Assembly (NCBI GenBank): GCA_015229095.1
Contig: JADGCE010000060.1
Span: 1-14,840 of the forward strand
Direction: 5' to 3'
From: Magnetococcales bacterium
GTDB taxonomy: Bacteria > Pseudomonadota > Magnetococcia > Magnetococcales > Magnetaquicoccaceae
DNA: 14,840 bases
Shown: positions 14,125 to 14,840 of the stretch, in pieces
Layout of the letters: the number at the start of each line of letters is the position of its first letter
Position numbering within the stretch: position 1 is the first letter of the stretch
Notes under the pieces: model-generated
The model's input: only the letters and a program-made list of their open reading frames with translations
Databases searched by the model: none
Told to the model about the DNA's origin: nothing
Translations under genes and position numbers: made by a program

Positions 14125-14523
14125 TTAATGCCCACCGGGCAGGAGGCGCACCAGCGTCATTAGAATGCCCCCCATCATGGCCAGTTGCGCCAGGGCAAGG
14201 CCGATCATCCATTTGATGGTTTCGCTCTTGGCAACCTCAATTTCCCTGCGCAATTCGGCCTTGGTGGTTTCCACCTTGGCATCCATGGCGGCGATGTCCC
14301 GCTTGAGTTCCGCCTTGGTGGTTTCAATATCCCGCTTGAGTTCCGTGATATCCTGCTTCGTGGCAAGCCTGTCTTCCGCCAGGGTCATGAAAGCCTCCGC
14401 CTGGATGGCGGCTTGCTGTTCGTCCATCCCTGCATCACGCAAGCGACGGACATAGGCATACGAATCAAAGAGGAGCGATGCGCCCTTGTACCCGCTTTCT
14501 GCACCGGTGGCTGTGGTGCTCAT
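14125..14523 (-). CDS. DUF1640-like coiled-coil protein with C-terminal membrane helix (copy 1)
   Basis: This 132-residue protein resembles the bacterial DUF1640/CCDC90-type family. The N-terminus carries the FDSYAYVRRLRDAGMDEQQA helix (19-38), then EAFMTLAEDRLATKQDI. A long coiled coil follows (about 50-103) built from repeats such as ELKRDIETTKAELKRDI and KVETTKAELRREI. One membrane helix closes it (about 104-127, KWMIGLALAQLAMMGGILMT), with a short tail LLPGGH. Eukaryotic relatives act at the mitochondrial calcium uniporter, but the bacterial role is unknown. The start is supported by CAGGAGGA, with nine to ten bases before the ATG. It is the downstream copy of a tandem pair, separated by about 95 bases from the stop of the upstream copy. 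Confidence 0.85.
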   Translation of the reverse strand: MSTTATGAESGYKGASLLFDSYAYVRRLRDAGMDEQQAAIQAEAFMTLAEDRLATKQDITELKRDIETTKAELKRDIAAMDAKVETTKAELRREIEVAKSETIKWMIGLALAQLAMMGGILMTLVRLLPGGH

Positions 14524-14618
14524 GGTGGCTTGTCCTCCTGTTGGAAAAATCCCAATTGTATCGCATCTTGGGCGGCCTGGTCACGCATTCTTGCCTGTTG
14601 TGGGATGCTTTGCCCCGA

Positions 14619-14840
14619 TCAATGCCCAGGGGGCAGGAGGCGCACCAGCGTCATGAGAATGCCCGCCATCATGGCCAGTTGCGCCAGGGCAAGGCCGATC
14701 ATCCACTTGATGGTTTCGCTCTTGGCAACCTCAATTTCCCGGCGCAATTCGGCCTTGGTGGTCTCGACTTTGCTGTCCAGGACGGCAATATCCCGCTTGA
14801 GTTCGGCCTTGGTGGTTTCCACCTTGGCATTAATGGCTTC
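14619..14840 (-). CDS. DUF1640-like coiled-coil membrane protein (copy 2, 5' part outside window)
   Basis: The minus-strand frame is open from the window edge at 14840 to the stop at 14619. It reads EAINAKVETTKAELKRDI and on through a second ETTKAELRREI repeat, the membrane helix KWMIGLALAQLAMMAGILMT and the tail LLPPGH. It is nearly identical to the C-terminal half of the neighbouring copy. An in-frame GTG at 14822 lies inside the coiled coil and is not the real start. The N-terminal head must lie beyond the window. It is a partial gene because of the window, not visibly broken. Confidence 0.82.
   Translation of the reverse strand, partial: EAINAKVETTKAELKRDIAVLDSKVETTKAELRREIEVAKSETIKWMIGLALAQLAMMAGILMTLVRLLPPGH

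Larger units (their letters stand above)
14082..14840. repeat. Tandem duplication, unit about 480 bp
   Basis: Two copies of a unit lie head to tail. Each begins with a GCATC-TG-GGC flank, then TGGTCACGCA and GCCTGTTGTGGG (from 14095 and from 14578), then the 3' end of a minus-strand coiled-coil gene. Offset between matching bases is about 483. Inside the genes, the stretch from about 14164 and its partner from about 14658 differ at only about three of 100 bases. The duplicated block therefore includes non-coding 3' sequence as well as coding sequence. The second copy runs off the window. Confidence 0.8.

Overview
The window looks like chromosomal DNA of a GC-rich Gram-negative bacterium, most likely a proteobacterium. 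The evidence is a proteobacterial-type UvrA, several exported multiheme c-type cytochromes, a large membrane GGDEF-EAL sensor, and tandem coiled-coil membrane proteins of the DUF1640 type. The mix reminds me of Magnetococcus-like (magnetotactic) genomes, but nothing here is diagnostic and no magnetosome gene is present.

Bases 226-5386 (+ strand) form a compact five-gene block that looks like a respiratory or periplasmic redox module. It contains an exported SUMF1/FGE-fold protein, a membrane-anchored tetraheme NapC/NirT cytochrome, an exported ankyrin-repeat protein, an octaheme cytochrome c of the tetrathionate-reductase (OTR) type with a C-terminal membrane helix, and a membrane cytochrome b561 fused to an apparently intact response-regulator receiver domain. 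My working model is that quinol electrons reach the octaheme protein through the NapC-like and/or b561 subunit, with the receiver domain as a cytoplasmic control point. The true substrate is unknown. The b561-receiver fusion is the most unusual item in the window.

Bases 5399-12093 (- strand) carry uvrA followed, 47 bases downstream, by a 1228-residue sensor with a periplasmic domain, PAS, GAF, PAS, GGDEF and EAL domains. The sensor gene converges on the b561-receiver gene, with only 12 bases between the stop codons.

Bases 12308-13003 (+) encode a stand-alone siroheme-synthase N-domain protein (precorrin-2 dehydrogenase/sirohydrochlorin ferrochelatase). It is divergent from uvrA. Bases 13198-13944 (+) encode an orphan ParB-like (ParBc_2) protein behind an AT-rich leader, followed by a perfect GC hairpin.

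Bases 14125-14840 (- strand) carry two tandem, nearly identical DUF1640-like coiled-coil/membrane-anchor genes. The second is cut by the window edge. I see no tRNA, rRNA, CRISPR array, insertion sequence or phage gene.
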